Positions 8,305 through 18,050 of a DNA stretch of 64,000 nucleotides are shown here, in pieces. The notes under the pieces are model-generated. The model was not told the DNA's origin and searched no databases. It saw nothing but the letters and a program-made list of their open reading frames with translations. Made by a program: the position numbers and the translations under genes. This DNA is from Clostridium sp. Marseille-P2415 (GTDB lineage: Bacteria; Bacillota; Clostridia; Lachnospirales; Lachnospiraceae), in assembly GCF_900155545.1 (NCBI RefSeq), contig NZ_LT732526.1:2906656-2970655 (forward strand), in the 5' to 3' direction. How positions within the stretch are numbered: the first letter of the stretch is position 1; each line of letters begins with the position of its first letter.

Positions 8305-10113
8305 TTACAATATACCTAAATACTTCTTCCAGAATTCTACAGAAGTAATATAAGCACGTTTAGCTGCATATTCTTCCTCAATTATTCCGTTGTTCTTCTT
8401 ATACAAACGTACATTTTTTCTCCAGCGTCTTTGTAAATTTTTATATCTTTGCTTGTCCAAAATACGGATAGCTGCCTGCTTTGTAAATGGATTTACCGCC
8501 AATAAATTCCTATGTAATGCCATTTTAGCAGGCTGATAAACATGATCAAATGCTATAGCTACCGGTTCCTGATTCAGCCAGCTTACAGGAATAAAGCGTT
8601 GACCATTATATGTTAATCTAAATATCCATTTTTTTAAAAAGGTACGCGGCGGATCATAATATATTGCATTTAAATCTACCTCTATATTGCTAAACTCTTT
8701 TAACGATATAAGTATTTCATTAAACTTTCGATTTTTATTAACAATATCTTCCCCATCACTACTAATCAAAAATTCTGGTCCCTTCATATAATCTTCCAAT
8801 GCCTTTATTACTAATTCTGCGGCATCATAATTAAATCGCATTAGTTCTGTACGATAAGATTTATGAACAAAATCAAAAACATTAACATTTGATATCGAAT
8901 TAACTGCCTTTCCGATTAACAAATTCCTACACTGCTGATATCTGTCAAATGCAGCATTATATTTATTCGTAAATCCCATATGCCAAACACATATTCCATT
9001 CATTGTTAATATATGAGCTTTACATCTTAGTGAATATTCCATATCATCGCATCTTATAAATATTGGTAAAGATAATCCATTTTTCTTTATCTGTGAGCTC
9101 GGTATGCAGCAATACCACCAGCCTGCATATTCATTACTGGTATTTGTAAATTCAGACTCATTTCTTAAATTTTCTTGCAGTTTTTCATGAAAACACCTGC
9201 CTTTTAATGAAACAAAATTACAATTTTTTGTTAAAGTTCCAATATCTTCATGCTGAATATTTTTTCTCTCATAAAACAGCATAGCTCCACTTATAAAGCT
9301 ATCTTTAAACTCATCTCTTAACAACGTTAACAAGATATACGTTCTTCTAATGCTCTCTGGGATCATTAAAACATCATCATCCATTAACAAAACATGTGTT
9401 GCCTGAGGATCCTGACGTAAAGATTCTATCATTCCTCTGGAGAATCCACCTGATCCGCCAGAATTTTTATTAGGATACAGCTTTACGTGATAGCCCTCTA
9501 TATCTTCTTTATTTAATGTTCTCCCATTATCAACCACCTGAATATATAAGTTTTCTCTGACTTCACTATCTTCAAGTAGTAACTCTTTCTTAATAAGTTC
9601 TACATTACTTTTTATAAATTCTTCTTTAAAACATGTGGTTGTAGCTAAGGAAAGTACTACCTTCTTAACATCTGACTCTTCACAATCTCCTACATAAGAG
9701 CCACCATATATTTCACAATCACTGTAGGTCCTTATCTCAAAACCCACAATCTGTTCTTTGTTGTCTGGGTATGGAATCACAATATCAGTTTTTTTATCAA
9801 CCTTATATCTTGTAGTTCCAAATATTTTTTTTTCAACCTCTCCTAACTCCAAATGATATCCAACCAGTACTAACTCAAAATCTCCAGAAACTTTTAGATT
9901 TAAGGATATTGTTCCTACATTAGTATACTTCTTCCATTTTCCATAAGAACAGCCATTTAAATAAGAGGTAAAATCTACTTCATGAAAGGCCGGAATCCTC
10001 AAAGCATCAATATCATTATCAATCATAAACTTATTATTATGATAAAAAAGCTCCCATTGTTCCTTATAAACTTCATCTTTCGGTAACAATATTTTCTGCA
10101 ATTCTTTTTTCAT
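8305..10113 (-). CDS. GlfT2-like galactofuranosyltransferase (GT2)
   Basis: 602 residues. A beta-sandwich-like N-terminal region (to ~150) is followed by a GT-A domain with VVDNGRTLN, NSGGSGGFSRG, the triple Asp HVLLMDDDV at 245-247, GWWYCC at ~331 and FIRCDDMEYSL at ~353. A histidine in CVWHMGF near 378 and a helical C-terminus complete the GlfT2 layout (DDD metal site, DDxE catalytic segment, WH motif). Such enzymes polymerise galactofuranose from UDP-Galf at the membrane. No UDP-galactopyranose mutase gene is in the window, so the Galf assignment is inference from family. A paralogue sits on the other side of the ABC transporter. Confidence 0.8.
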   Translation of the reverse strand: MKKELQKILLPKDEVYKEQWELFYHNNKFMIDNDIDALRIPAFHEVDFTSYLNGCSYGKWKKYTNVGTISLNLKVSGDFELVLVGYHLELGEVEKKIFGTTRYKVDKKTDIVIPYPDNKEQIVGFEIRTYSDCEIYGGSYVGDCEESDVKKVVLSLATTTCFKEEFIKSNVELIKKELLLEDSEVRENLYIQVVDNGRTLNKEDIEGYHVKLYPNKNSGGSGGFSRGMIESLRQDPQATHVLLMDDDVLMIPESIRRTYILLTLLRDEFKDSFISGAMLFYERKNIQHEDIGTLTKNCNFVSLKGRCFHEKLQENLRNESEFTNTSNEYAGWWYCCIPSSQIKKNGLSLPIFIRCDDMEYSLRCKAHILTMNGICVWHMGFTNKYNAAFDRYQQCRNLLIGKAVNSISNVNVFDFVHKSYRTELMRFNYDAAELVIKALEDYMKGPEFLISSDGEDIVNKNRKFNEILISLKEFSNIEVDLNAIYYDPPRTFLKKWIFRLTYNGQRFIPVSWLNQEPVAIAFDHVYQPAKMALHRNLLAVNPFTKQAAIRILDKQRYKNLQRRWRKNVRLYKKNNGIIEEEYAAKRAYITSVEFWKKYLGIL

Positions 10114-10130
10114 CTTTATTTATTCTCCTC

Positions 10131-10874
10131 CTATTGCAAAGATTTCATGTAGGAATCACAAACAGTCTCTGCATCTCCGCACATTACTGAATGTCCCTTT
10201 CTAAGCCATAACGCATGATTACAAAGATTTCTAACTGATTCAATGGAATGCGATACATATAGCAATGTAGTTCCTCCATTCAACATTTCCTGCATTCTTC
10301 TCTCACATTTCTGTTGAAAAGCATAATCTCCTACAGAGAGCACTTCATCAACAATCAAAATATCAGGTGACACCATAGTAGCTATGGAAAAGCCCAGACG
10401 AGCCGCCATACCTGAGGAGTAATTTTTAATAGGCATATCTAAGAAATCCTTTAATTCTGCAAAATCAACAATCTCATCAAAATGTTCCTGCATATATCGC
10501 TTACTATGGCCAAGTAAAGTACCATTTAAAAAAATATTTTCTTTAGCAGTTAAATTCCCATCAAATCCGGCACCTAATTCTATCAAAGGTGCAATTGTAC
10601 CATTGATATTCACACTCCCCTTATAGGGCTTTAAAATACCACAAATCAATTTTAATAAAGTAGATTTTCCAGAACCATTCGTACCGATAATCCCCCAAGC
10701 TTCCCCTCTCCTCACATTAAAATCAATACTTTGCAAAGCCAGAAACTCTTGGAACATTAACTGCCCTCTAACCATCTTAATAAAATATTCTTTTAAATTA
10801 TCAATCTGCTCTGAGGCCATATTAAAACGAACTGTAGCATCTGATACTTCTATTACATAATCTTTTTTTTCCAT
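10131..10874 (-). CDS. wzt: Polysaccharide ABC exporter ATPase (Wzt/TagH-like, short form)
   Basis: 247 residues. Walker A GTNGSGKST, signature YSSGMAARLGF, Walker B DILIVDEVLSVGD and switch His in YVSHS are all present. The N-terminal extension NLKEYFIKMVRGQ and the gate motif IAPLIELGAGFDGNLTAKEN are typical of Wzt/TagH ATPases of the ABC-2 polysaccharide export class. It ends after the NBD without the C-terminal carbohydrate-binding domain found in the second copy at 39993, so export here should not need recognition of a chain-terminating group. It is paired with the permease 22 bases upstream. Confidence 0.92.
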   Translation of the reverse strand: MEKKDYVIEVSDATVRFNMASEQIDNLKEYFIKMVRGQLMFQEFLALQSIDFNVRRGEAWGIIGTNGSGKSTLLKLICGILKPYKGSVNINGTIAPLIELGAGFDGNLTAKENIFLNGTLLGHSKRYMQEHFDEIVDFAELKDFLDMPIKNYSSGMAARLGFSIATMVSPDILIVDEVLSVGDYAFQQKCERRMQEMLNGGTTLLYVSHSIESVRNLCNHALWLRKGHSVMCGDAETVCDSYMKSLQ

Positions 10875-10896
10875 AGAAACCCTCTAAACTTTCCAA

Positions 10897-11685
10897 TCAG
10901 ATATATAATATAAACTTATCCTGAGTTTTACTAAATGCCCAAATTCCAATAATTAAGACTATTAAAGAAATTGATACTCCCGGCAAGATTAATGCCTGAG
11001 AAGGCATCTTCCCTTCCATAACAATTGTCCTGAATTGTGATATATAAAAATACATTGGATTGAAGGTTACTACTAATTTATAAATTTTTTCAGGTAAGGC
11101 CGTAATAGGGTAAAATATAGGAGTTAAATACATCCAAGCTGTAATAACTGCACCATATATATGCTGAACATCACGAAAAAAAACAGCTGCCTGAGCTAAA
11201 AACAAACCAAGTCCAAGGCTGAATACATATATTTGAAGCAAAATCAGAGGAATAAACAGAAAATATATATTAAACTGGACTTTACATACTAAAAATACAA
11301 GCAACATCGCTCCCAGAGCAAACAATAGATTCACCAATGAACTTGTTACTTTGGATATAGTAAAAATATATTTTGGCACATATGTTTTCTTTAATAACGG
11401 CGCGTTATCCATTATAGAATTAATGGATAAGGTTGTAGATTCATTAACAAAGTTAAACATTGTCTGACCAATAATAAGATAAACTGGATAATTTTCTATT
11501 TCAAAACGGAACATATTCGAAAACACAATCACCATGATCATCATGATCATCAAAGGATTCAATATGCTCCAGATATAGCCCAAAAAGCTACGTCTATATT
11601 TCAGTTTAATATCTTTTTCCACTAATTGCTGAAGCAAAAAACGATATGAATAGAATACATTAAAATGTTCTATAAATGGCTTCAT
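10897..11685 (-). CDS. wzm: Polysaccharide ABC exporter permease (Wzm/TagG-like)
   Basis: 262 residues, six predicted TM spans. The N-terminal amphipathic block LVEKDIKLKYRRSFLGYIWS and the following NPLMIMMIM, then YLTPIFYPI and FNPMYFYISQFR, are family signatures of ABC-2 polysaccharide permeases. It forms the membrane channel for undecaprenyl-pyrophosphate-linked glycan with the ATPase immediately downstream. Placed between the two GlfT2-like genes in the operon. Confidence 0.92.
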   Translation of the reverse strand: MKPFIEHFNVFYSYRFLLQQLVEKDIKLKYRRSFLGYIWSILNPLMIMMIMVIVFSNMFRFEIENYPVYLIIGQTMFNFVNESTTLSINSIMDNAPLLKKTYVPKYIFTISKVTSSLVNLLFALGAMLLVFLVCKVQFNIYFLFIPLILLQIYVFSLGLGLFLAQAAVFFRDVQHIYGAVITAWMYLTPIFYPITALPEKIYKLVVTFNPMYFYISQFRTIVMEGKMPSQALILPGVSISLIVLIIGIWAFSKTQDKFILYI

Positions 11686-11706
11686 TTTTCTTACCTTTCC
11701 TCATTT

Positions 11707-13233
11707 TTATACATTTGGAGGCGTTTCATATTTATTCCAATATTTTTCAGTAGTTAATAACCGCCAATATTTATGATAATTATTATGGTATTTATCATAG
11801 AATACAGGGAAAAGCAGTACTGTTACACACACATTAATAATATCTCTAACAGAAGCCTTTTCTTTTTCAGAATTCACTTTCTGGTGAAGAATATCAATTT
11901 CCTGTTTTTCCCACCATTCAACCCCTCTAAAAAAATCCTTCATTGCATTAACCCGCATTGGAAAACTTAATCTTGGCATAATTAATCCAGCTGCCAGTCG
12001 ACGGATAAGTGCTTTAGTCAACCGCCACCTTGAATATCCTTTTTTATTATAAAGAATATTTAAAACCATAAAGTTCCTAACATCATAATAATCCCTTATA
12101 ATATTTTTTCTAACAGCAGCAATTTCATGCCATACACAAATTCCATTAAGAAGAATCCAATTTCTAGCATTACGTAGACCATACTCCATGTCGTCACAAT
12201 GTATAAAAAACGGAAGAGGTAAATTATTCAATCCTATCTCTGACAATGGCATACAGCAATACCACCATGCATTATAATCTACAGGATAAATTTCATCGTT
12301 TTTTAAAATATTTTCTGCTTTTTTTAAATCATAGCCCTTGCCCTGTGGGTGTAAGATTCCATCCCAAGCAGCACCGGCTTCTTCTTGCACACATGGCTCA
12401 TCACGTCTCAACATTGCGCCGCCTATAAAAGACTTTCTATAATTATCTTTTAGCAGGCATAGCATAGAATACATTCTTTCAAATGCTTCAGGTTCTATAT
12501 CAACATCATCATCCATTAAAAGAATATGCGTATATGCCTTCTCTTCTTTCTGGTGGAGTGCTTCAATAATCCCTCTGGTAAATCCCCCTGTTCCACCCGT
12601 ATTACGATTTTTAATTAAAAGAATGTCTTCAAAACCATCATTTAATGTTTGTCCATTATCTACTACGATTATATCTAAATGTTTTCTTAAAAGCGCTTCA
12701 CCATTCTGTAAAATTCTTTTTCTAATCTGGTCTATATTCCGTTTAATAAACTCTTCTCTTTTATAAGTGCATACGATCATAGCAATCTTTATACTATAAT
12801 CACACGTTTCTTCTCCAGAATAATGCAGGTCTTCCACTTCAACATCTGAAATTGACCTTATTTTTACGTAGCACATACTATTCAAATGCTGTGGAGTCAG
12901 TGCCACATCAAGAGATATTTCGTCCTCAGCATTCTGTTCGCAACTAAATATACATTGATCTTGTACATTATCTTTGAAAAAAGCTCTTTCGAAAACTTCC
13001 AGACAATAATGTCCTTTTATTTTTCCTTCTAATTTAATTTGTTTAATCTTTGTATATTCTCTCCACTTTCTAATTGAAATACTATTAAAATAAGTTCCAG
13101 TATCAAGAACTCCACCACTGTCAACCCGAGCTTTATTATAATTCAAAATTTGAACCTTCTCATTAAACTTGGCGTACAATTCTTTTGCATCAAGACCTTC
13201 TAGAGAGGGGAATATTATTGATTGTAATCTCAT
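11707..13233 (-). CDS. GlfT2-like galactofuranosyltransferase (GT2), second copy
   Basis: 508 residues, shorter than the 602-residue paralogue at 8305 but with the same order of motifs: N-terminal beta domain, VVDNGQTLND, NRNTGGTGGFTRG, THILLMDDDVDI, WWYCCMPLSEI, FIHCDDMEYGLR and CVWHE. It also ends in a helical membrane-associated region. The ATG shares one base with the TGA of the upstream GT2 gene, indicating translational coupling. In galactan-type O-antigen systems two related transferases make alternating linkages; a division of labour with the 8305 protein is a reasonable inference. Substrate unproved. Confidence 0.8.
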   Translation of the reverse strand: MRLQSIIFPSLEGLDAKELYAKFNEKVQILNYNKARVDSGGVLDTGTYFNSISIRKWREYTKIKQIKLEGKIKGHYCLEVFERAFFKDNVQDQCIFSCEQNAEDEISLDVALTPQHLNSMCYVKIRSISDVEVEDLHYSGEETCDYSIKIAMIVCTYKREEFIKRNIDQIRKRILQNGEALLRKHLDIIVVDNGQTLNDGFEDILLIKNRNTGGTGGFTRGIIEALHQKEEKAYTHILLMDDDVDIEPEAFERMYSMLCLLKDNYRKSFIGGAMLRRDEPCVQEEAGAAWDGILHPQGKGYDLKKAENILKNDEIYPVDYNAWWYCCMPLSEIGLNNLPLPFFIHCDDMEYGLRNARNWILLNGICVWHEIAAVRKNIIRDYYDVRNFMVLNILYNKKGYSRWRLTKALIRRLAAGLIMPRLSFPMRVNAMKDFFRGVEWWEKQEIDILHQKVNSEKEKASVRDIINVCVTVLLFPVFYDKYHNNYHKYWRLLTTEKYWNKYETPPNV

Positions 13234-14216
13234 CAGCTACCTCCATGTTTATAATTTACCAGTCTAGATATCAAACCGTAAAGGCAATAGCTGCTCTTCC
13301 TCATAATCAGTATTGCTGGGTTTTTAACTACCCCGTAAATTTCCGGATATTTGTTTCGTAAATCTTTTTCCATTCTGATTAATTTTCTTTTATGATCCAA
13401 CCCGAAGCTTAAATAAATCTTATACTGGCTGGTAACCACTCTACCAACTATTCCAGCCATACAGTACCTACACTCTTCATTCCTGCAAGCTTCAAAATAT
13501 TGAAGCAAATGACCTAAAACCTTTTCATGCTGCGCGCATCGTTTCCTCATATTTTCAATGCTCACACTTTGTGTCGGCTGTCCAATCCGGTACATATATA
13601 CATAATCTGGTATAGCAGCTACAGAATTAATATAAGGAAGCGGAAATGTCATGTATTCCATATCTACATAATAACAATGTTCATCAATTTTTTCAGGAAT
13701 TTTTCTAAGGATTTCTGTACGATATGTAATAGCGTGCATTTTAAAGAATATTTTATCCGATATACTGTTAAATGAAACCTCTTGACCATATTTTATTCCC
13801 GGACATATCTGATCAACCTCTTTGCTTTTCCTTCCTGTTGAATCATTCACCCAGTAATAATTGTTCAGTACGAGATCAGCCTCTATAGACTTTAATAGAG
13901 CCATCAGGCTTTTAAGCCCTTCTGCCAGAACCCAGTCATCGCCGTCTACCACCTTAAAATATTTACCAGCTGCTTCTTCAATCCCTTTATTGATTGTAGA
14001 ACCGTGACCACCATTCTCCTTTGTGATCATCCGGAAAGTCTGGGGATAGTTATTTACATACTTTTGACCAATTTGCGGACTGGAATCAGTTGATCCATCA
14101 TTAATGATTAAAACTTCTAATTCTCCCATAATTTCTGGGACCACAAAAGAATTCAGACATTGATTTAGATATTTTTCTACATTATAAGTTGGCACAATAA
14201 CTGTCAAAGTTTTCAT
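13233..14216 (-). CDS. Family 2 glycosyltransferase
   Basis: 327 residues, cytoplasmic GT-A fold: TVIVPTYNVEKYLNQCLNSF at the N-terminus, IINDGSTDSS, ENGGHGSTINKGI and KVVDGDDWV carrying the acidic metal-binding motif near residue 95. A basic, mildly hydrophobic C-terminus suggests membrane association. It lies four bases after the initiating phosphoglycosyltransferase, so it probably adds the second sugar of the lipid-linked unit. The donor sugar cannot be predicted. Confidence 0.88.
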   Translation of the reverse strand: MKTLTVIVPTYNVEKYLNQCLNSFVVPEIMGELEVLIINDGSTDSSPQIGQKYVNNYPQTFRMITKENGGHGSTINKGIEEAAGKYFKVVDGDDWVLAEGLKSLMALLKSIEADLVLNNYYWVNDSTGRKSKEVDQICPGIKYGQEVSFNSISDKIFFKMHAITYRTEILRKIPEKIDEHCYYVDMEYMTFPLPYINSVAAIPDYVYMYRIGQPTQSVSIENMRKRCAQHEKVLGHLLQYFEACRNEECRYCMAGIVGRVVTSQYKIYLSFGLDHKRKLIRMEKDLRNKYPEIYGVVKNPAILIMRKSSYCLYGLISRLVNYKHGGS

Positions 14217-14220
14217 TTTA

Positions 14221-15576
14221 TTATTTCCTTTTATTTTCTGAATCCGGCAATACCCCTTCTGTAGCCTCTTTCATAAACATAATCTTAGGAGTCATAAATA
14301 TCAGCTTTAAATCAAGAAGTAGTGAATAGTTCCTTATATAGGTCAAATCCAACTTCAGCTTATCGTATGATGTTGTATTGTATTTTCCATAAATTTGTGC
14401 ATATCCAGTTAAACCTGCCTTGACCTTGGTTCGATATGAAAATTCCGGAATTTCCTTTAGAATTTCTTCCGCCAGTTCTGGTCTCTCAGGACGAGGGCCT
14501 ACAAAGGTCATATCTCCCATCAGTATATTAAACAACTGTGGAAGTTCATCCAGCCTCGTTCTCCTAAGAAGATGCCCGATCGGCAAAATTCTGGAATCCC
14601 CTTCCGATGCCAAACGCGCTACTCCATCCTCTTCCGCTTCCTGAACCATGGTACGGAACTTATAAATTTCAAATATTTTATCATTCTTTGTTAGTCTGGT
14701 CTGTTTAAAGAAAATTGGACCTTGATCCGTCAGCTTAATGCAAATACCTATGACAAGGAAAAGGGGACTTGACACCACTAATCCGATCAAAGCCCCGACT
14801 ATATCGACCAGTCGTTTCAAAAACTCCTGTTCAATGGTTAACCCTTCATTTCTGGACAACAGAAGCGGTGAATCAAAAAGATTCAACTCTACCGAACTCT
14901 TTAACAGAATGTCTGATATCTTGGGAACATTGTAGGTACGAATGGAATTTGCAAAGCAATATTTTAATATCAGATTTCTCTCATGGGAAGAAATATCCCC
15001 CACTATAACACCATCATATTTTAATATTTCCTGCATCAATAAAGGAATACCCTGTTCAATGTTAATGATCTGACATATTTCGTATTTATCCTCTCTTGAA
15101 TTGATCTTTTCCATAAGATGATAGTCTGATCTTTTTCCGGATACCAAAAGCATCTTTCTCGGAGGAAACATCTTACCATAAATCCACTGGTACACCAGAG
15201 TCCAGCATATAATGACCAGAAAATCCAACACTGTCATCTTAATCAACTGCAAAGGGCCTAAAAAGTGCTTGTCCAAAACTGCAATTTGCAAGTATGTAAA
15301 AATATTAGTAAATATTACGGCCAGAATCTGGGAATATATTAGATTCCCTTTTTTTAGATATCCAACCTTAAATCCACCGTATGTACTCATAAAAAGGACA
15401 AGAAGAACACCATAGAGGAAAATCATCATCCAGTTTCCTCTTCTAAAAAACGGAAACTCAATAATCCTATTATAATGGTAAATCCACGTCCAGCCATACA
15501 GCGCAATCAGCATTGACGTGATCCCAAAAGTGAATATTATTTTAATGAGCCGTTTATATTTCTGATCAACTTTCAT
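14221..15576 (-). CDS. Undecaprenyl-phosphate sugar phosphotransferase (WbaP/PssY-like) initiating glycan synthesis
   Basis: 451 residues. Four N-terminal TM helices, a central Rossmann-like segment, then a membrane helix and the bacterial sugar transferase domain (about 245-440): KRLVDIVGALIGLVVSSPLF, GPIFFKQTRLTKNDKIFEIY, KFRTM, DELPQLFNILMGDM and the invariant FVGPRPE. This enzyme joins a sugar-1-phosphate to undecaprenyl phosphate and starts each glycan chain. As first gene after the promoter at 15632-15661 it heads the operon running to 2315. Closest common activities are Glc-1-P, Gal-1-P or GalNAc-1-P transfer; the sequence does not decide. Confidence 0.92.
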   Translation of the reverse strand: MKVDQKYKRLIKIIFTFGITSMLIALYGWTWIYHYNRIIEFPFFRRGNWMMIFLYGVLLVLFMSTYGGFKVGYLKKGNLIYSQILAVIFTNIFTYLQIAVLDKHFLGPLQLIKMTVLDFLVIICWTLVYQWIYGKMFPPRKMLLVSGKRSDYHLMEKINSREDKYEICQIINIEQGIPLLMQEILKYDGVIVGDISSHERNLILKYCFANSIRTYNVPKISDILLKSSVELNLFDSPLLLSRNEGLTIEQEFLKRLVDIVGALIGLVVSSPLFLVIGICIKLTDQGPIFFKQTRLTKNDKIFEIYKFRTMVQEAEEDGVARLASEGDSRILPIGHLLRRTRLDELPQLFNILMGDMTFVGPRPERPELAEEILKEIPEFSYRTKVKAGLTGYAQIYGKYNTTSYDKLKLDLTYIRNYSLLLDLKLIFMTPKIMFMKEATEGVLPDSENKRK

Positions 15577-15631
15577 TTAAAATGCACCTTTATCTCTATT
15601 AATCTTGTTGTAATCCGCCTAAGGCCTTATT

Positions 15632-15661
15632 AGTATACCATATTTTCTCCGCTTAGTACAA
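15632..15661 (-). promoter_or_regulatory. Sigma-A promoter of the first glycan operon
   Basis: On the minus strand: TTGTAC (15661-15656), 18-base spacer, TATACT (15637-15632), about 55 bases upstream of the ATG at 15576. No other start for the 13-kb operon was seen. Confidence 0.7.
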
Positions 15662-15728
15662 TCTTCTCCATGACAAAAAGCGCTGTTATTATTTAAGATT
15701 TTATGAATATTTTACCTTTCTATTAAAA

Positions 15729-15778
15729 AACTCCAAAAGCTGGTGAATTTAGGCAGAATTCATCAGTTTTTGGAGTTT
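15729..15778 (-). terminator. Intrinsic terminator of the ligase gene
   Basis: A long imperfect hairpin (arms about 15729-15750 and 15756-15778: CTCCAAAAGCTGGTGAATT against AATTCATCAGTTTTTGGAG) ends on the minus strand in a T-run, 15 bases after the stop of the 15794 gene. Confidence 0.8.
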
Positions 15779-15793
15779 GCAATTATTTTACAT

Positions 15794-17368
15794 TTATTGT
15801 TCTTCTATTGATCTTGCAGATCCTATTCCCAATAAAAGCCAAAGTATAGGTGTAGTAATAGGGAGATTGAGATTTACAAAGGCCTGGACACTGTAACAAA
15901 TAACGCCAAAAGCGATTGCTATGATATATGGATCTTTCTTTTTATAGCTAAAACATTTTTTTATATAAGAAAATATAAAAATCAGATATGCAGTCAAGCC
16001 TGCTATGCCGACAGTCACCAAGGTATGCAAATATTCATTATGTGCACTGTCAAATAATTCATGATAGGGATTGTTAGCAGTTTTTCTCATCACCAAAATG
16101 CCGAAGGTTTCAGGCCCAAATCCGATTATTTTCTTCCACGTAGATAGTTTTAAATAGCATTCCATAGTATTTCTCCAGATATATCCTCGATGAGTTCCCC
16201 ACTCATCATTGAAAAGGATATAATTACTTAAGTTCCCGTATTTTTCAACATTGCCTGCAACATTACAATCAAAAAAGACATATAGAATAGCAATTAAAAC
16301 TAATCCAATCATCCCCAACCATACATATCTGAACGTATTGCCGTACTCTTTCACTCCCGCTTTTCTTTTATAGCCTATAATATATAAAAACAGAACAACA
16401 GCCCACATGGTAATTACTAAAAAGTGTAAACCGCCAAATCCAATCACCAGATTGAATGCACTATTTATGCCAAGAACTTTATCTCCAAAACAAGTATTAA
16501 TCCATTCAATGCATTGAGTAACAGTAAAAAACGTTGCCAGTAGAATGAGATATCTTTGAATGCCTTTTTTACTCTTGAATAAATACAAAGGTAAAAAACC
16601 AAATAATGCAGCTAAGGAAAGATAAGCGTTATCGCTAACTCCCATAATAATAGCAAAAAAGCTGATTACCATGCAAGCAAAATACCAAATTTTATATTTA
16701 AACCGTTCTTCTGTCGTAAAAAGAACTGTAGCAATAGCAGTGATTAACCCAACATAAGCGGTGTAAGTATTTATATTGCCAAGAGTGGAGGTGAAAATTG
16801 GCCTTTGTTCAGCAATCATAGCAACCTTGAAACGAAAAATATCCAAATTAAAATAGTCTGTAATCCCAAATAGGCATACAAATATTCCAGTTGCTAATAT
16901 CAAATCAATATACCAGCGTTTATAATTCCAGAATCTGCTTATACAAAAATAGGCTACAACATACTGGGTAATCAAAAAAAGTCCTGTATATCTTCCCTCA
17001 TTACCCCAAAATGATTCATAAAGATAATCCGATGTGACAGTCGATATTATAGCTATGAATAAATAAATCAATACAAAATAGTCTTGTACCTTTAAATTTT
17101 TTAAAAAGGCTTTTAAAGTAAAATTTTTCAAATATAATGCCGTACGTTTAAACCCTATAGTGAAGGAATATCCTACCAGCAATACCACCATTAATATTGT
17201 GCAAAAGCAAAAATAATAGTATTTAAAGAGTAGAATATCAAAATAGCGATCCCTAACAGCAAGCGGAAGACCTACGCCAATGGATATTACATATATTCCA
17301 AGGAGTATTGATAATAAATCTCGCTTTTCATCTGTTCTTTCCACATTTTTATAAGAATTAGTTGACAT
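15794..17368 (-). CDS. O-antigen ligase (WaaL/Wzy_C) family membrane protein
   Basis: 524 residues with about 12 TM helices. A large periplasm-side-equivalent loop near residues 375-455 carries GYIWRNTMECY, IIGFGPETFG and FDSAHNEYLHTLVTVG. The last contains the conserved His of the Wzy_C/WaaL domain, and the loop Arg is also present. Such proteins transfer lipid-linked glycan to an acceptor or polymerise repeat units on the outer face. The gene has its own promoter and terminator, so it is a single-gene unit next to, not inside, the ABC-export operon. In a Gram-positive the acceptor would be a cell-wall polymer or protein rather than lipid A. Confidence 0.82.
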   Translation of the reverse strand: MSTNSYKNVERTDEKRDLLSILLGIYVISIGVGLPLAVRDRYFDILLFKYYYFCFCTILMVVLLVGYSFTIGFKRTALYLKNFTLKAFLKNLKVQDYFVLIYLFIAIISTVTSDYLYESFWGNEGRYTGLFLITQYVVAYFCISRFWNYKRWYIDLILATGIFVCLFGITDYFNLDIFRFKVAMIAEQRPIFTSTLGNINTYTAYVGLITAIATVLFTTEERFKYKIWYFACMVISFFAIIMGVSDNAYLSLAALFGFLPLYLFKSKKGIQRYLILLATFFTVTQCIEWINTCFGDKVLGINSAFNLVIGFGGLHFLVITMWAVVLFLYIIGYKRKAGVKEYGNTFRYVWLGMIGLVLIAILYVFFDCNVAGNVEKYGNLSNYILFNDEWGTHRGYIWRNTMECYLKLSTWKKIIGFGPETFGILVMRKTANNPYHELFDSAHNEYLHTLVTVGIAGLTAYLIFIFSYIKKCFSYKKKDPYIIAIAFGVICYSVQAFVNLNLPITTPILWLLLGIGSARSIEEQ

Positions 17369-17401
17369 ATATAATTCCTTTCATTCCAAATGTTTTGTCT
17401 T

Positions 17402-17430
17402 AGTATAACACCTTATATCTCAGACTGCAA
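17402..17430 (-). promoter_or_regulatory. Sigma-A promoter of the ligase gene
   Basis: Minus strand TTGCAG (17430-17425), 17-base spacer, TATACT (17407-17402), about 35 bases upstream of the ATG at 17368. Confidence 0.75.
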
Positions 17431-17984
17431 CTTTTTCCAGGTTTTTATTCTTCTTTGTGAATGGAAACATTATTTTATCTAAAAGATCACATAAGCAATT
17501 AAAAATATTCAATATAACAACTGGAAATTAGATATCCTGAATATCTTCAAAATGAACTTTCAGACATATCGCACTAAGTTCCTATTGTAAAATCAAAGTA
17601 CCAAAACATAATCATTATAATATGGGGCCTTCAGGCGAGAGACTGTTACATAATCTGCATAAGCTTGAAAAACTGATGAAGGATATGTAAATAGCTATTT
17701 TAGGGTGGAGTTGTTTTTTCACTCTTAATCTTTACTTATAATAATGCAAATTCCAGGCATATCGATCATGGGTACTGGTAGCCTGTCCAATCGGGGGCAT
17801 TATTGCCAAATAAACATCTTTAGCAGGTTCTCACTAGAATAAAAACCATCTTGGATTTGCTTTCTTCACGTAGCCGAAGGTCATACCATTCAATGTAAAA
17901 TTAGCTTTAAATATAGTAATGGAGCAGGATACTAGAGAATCCCACTCCAATGATTGATAATGAAAAAGATTAAACACATTGTAA

Positions 17985-18016
17985 AAACCGGTGATAAGAC
18001 TCCTTATCACCGGTTT
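17985..18016 (-). terminator. Intrinsic terminator of the choline-binding protein gene
   Basis: Perfect 14-bp stem (AAACCGGTGATAAG, 4-base loop, CTTATCACCGGTTT) followed on the minus strand by further T residues, about 35 bases after the stop at 18051. Confidence 0.9.
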
Positions 18017-18050
18017 CAAAGCAATTAGAATTTCACATCAAAAAATATGA

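Larger units (their letters stand above)
17369..18050. other. 682-base non-coding gap with a promoter, degraded coding traces and a terminator
   Basis: Apart from the promoter at 17402-17430 and terminator at 17985-18016, the minus strand between about 17925 and 17725 carries short coding-like pieces in two frames. One reads NFTLNGMTFGYVKKANPRWF and stops; the next reads EPAKDVYLAIMPPIGQATST then HDRYAWNLHYYK and stops. They look like the C-terminus of one protein broken by a frameshift, but I cannot name the family. On the plus strand, 17628-17688 encodes MGPSGERLLHNLHKLEKLMK before a stop, possibly another remnant. No intact gene is visible. Confidence 0.4.

Noticed and set aside
17834-18019. 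61-codon minus-strand frame as a gene
   Set aside because: Its first third lies in the perfect terminator hairpin and it has no ribosome site; only the tail looks like a broken gene.
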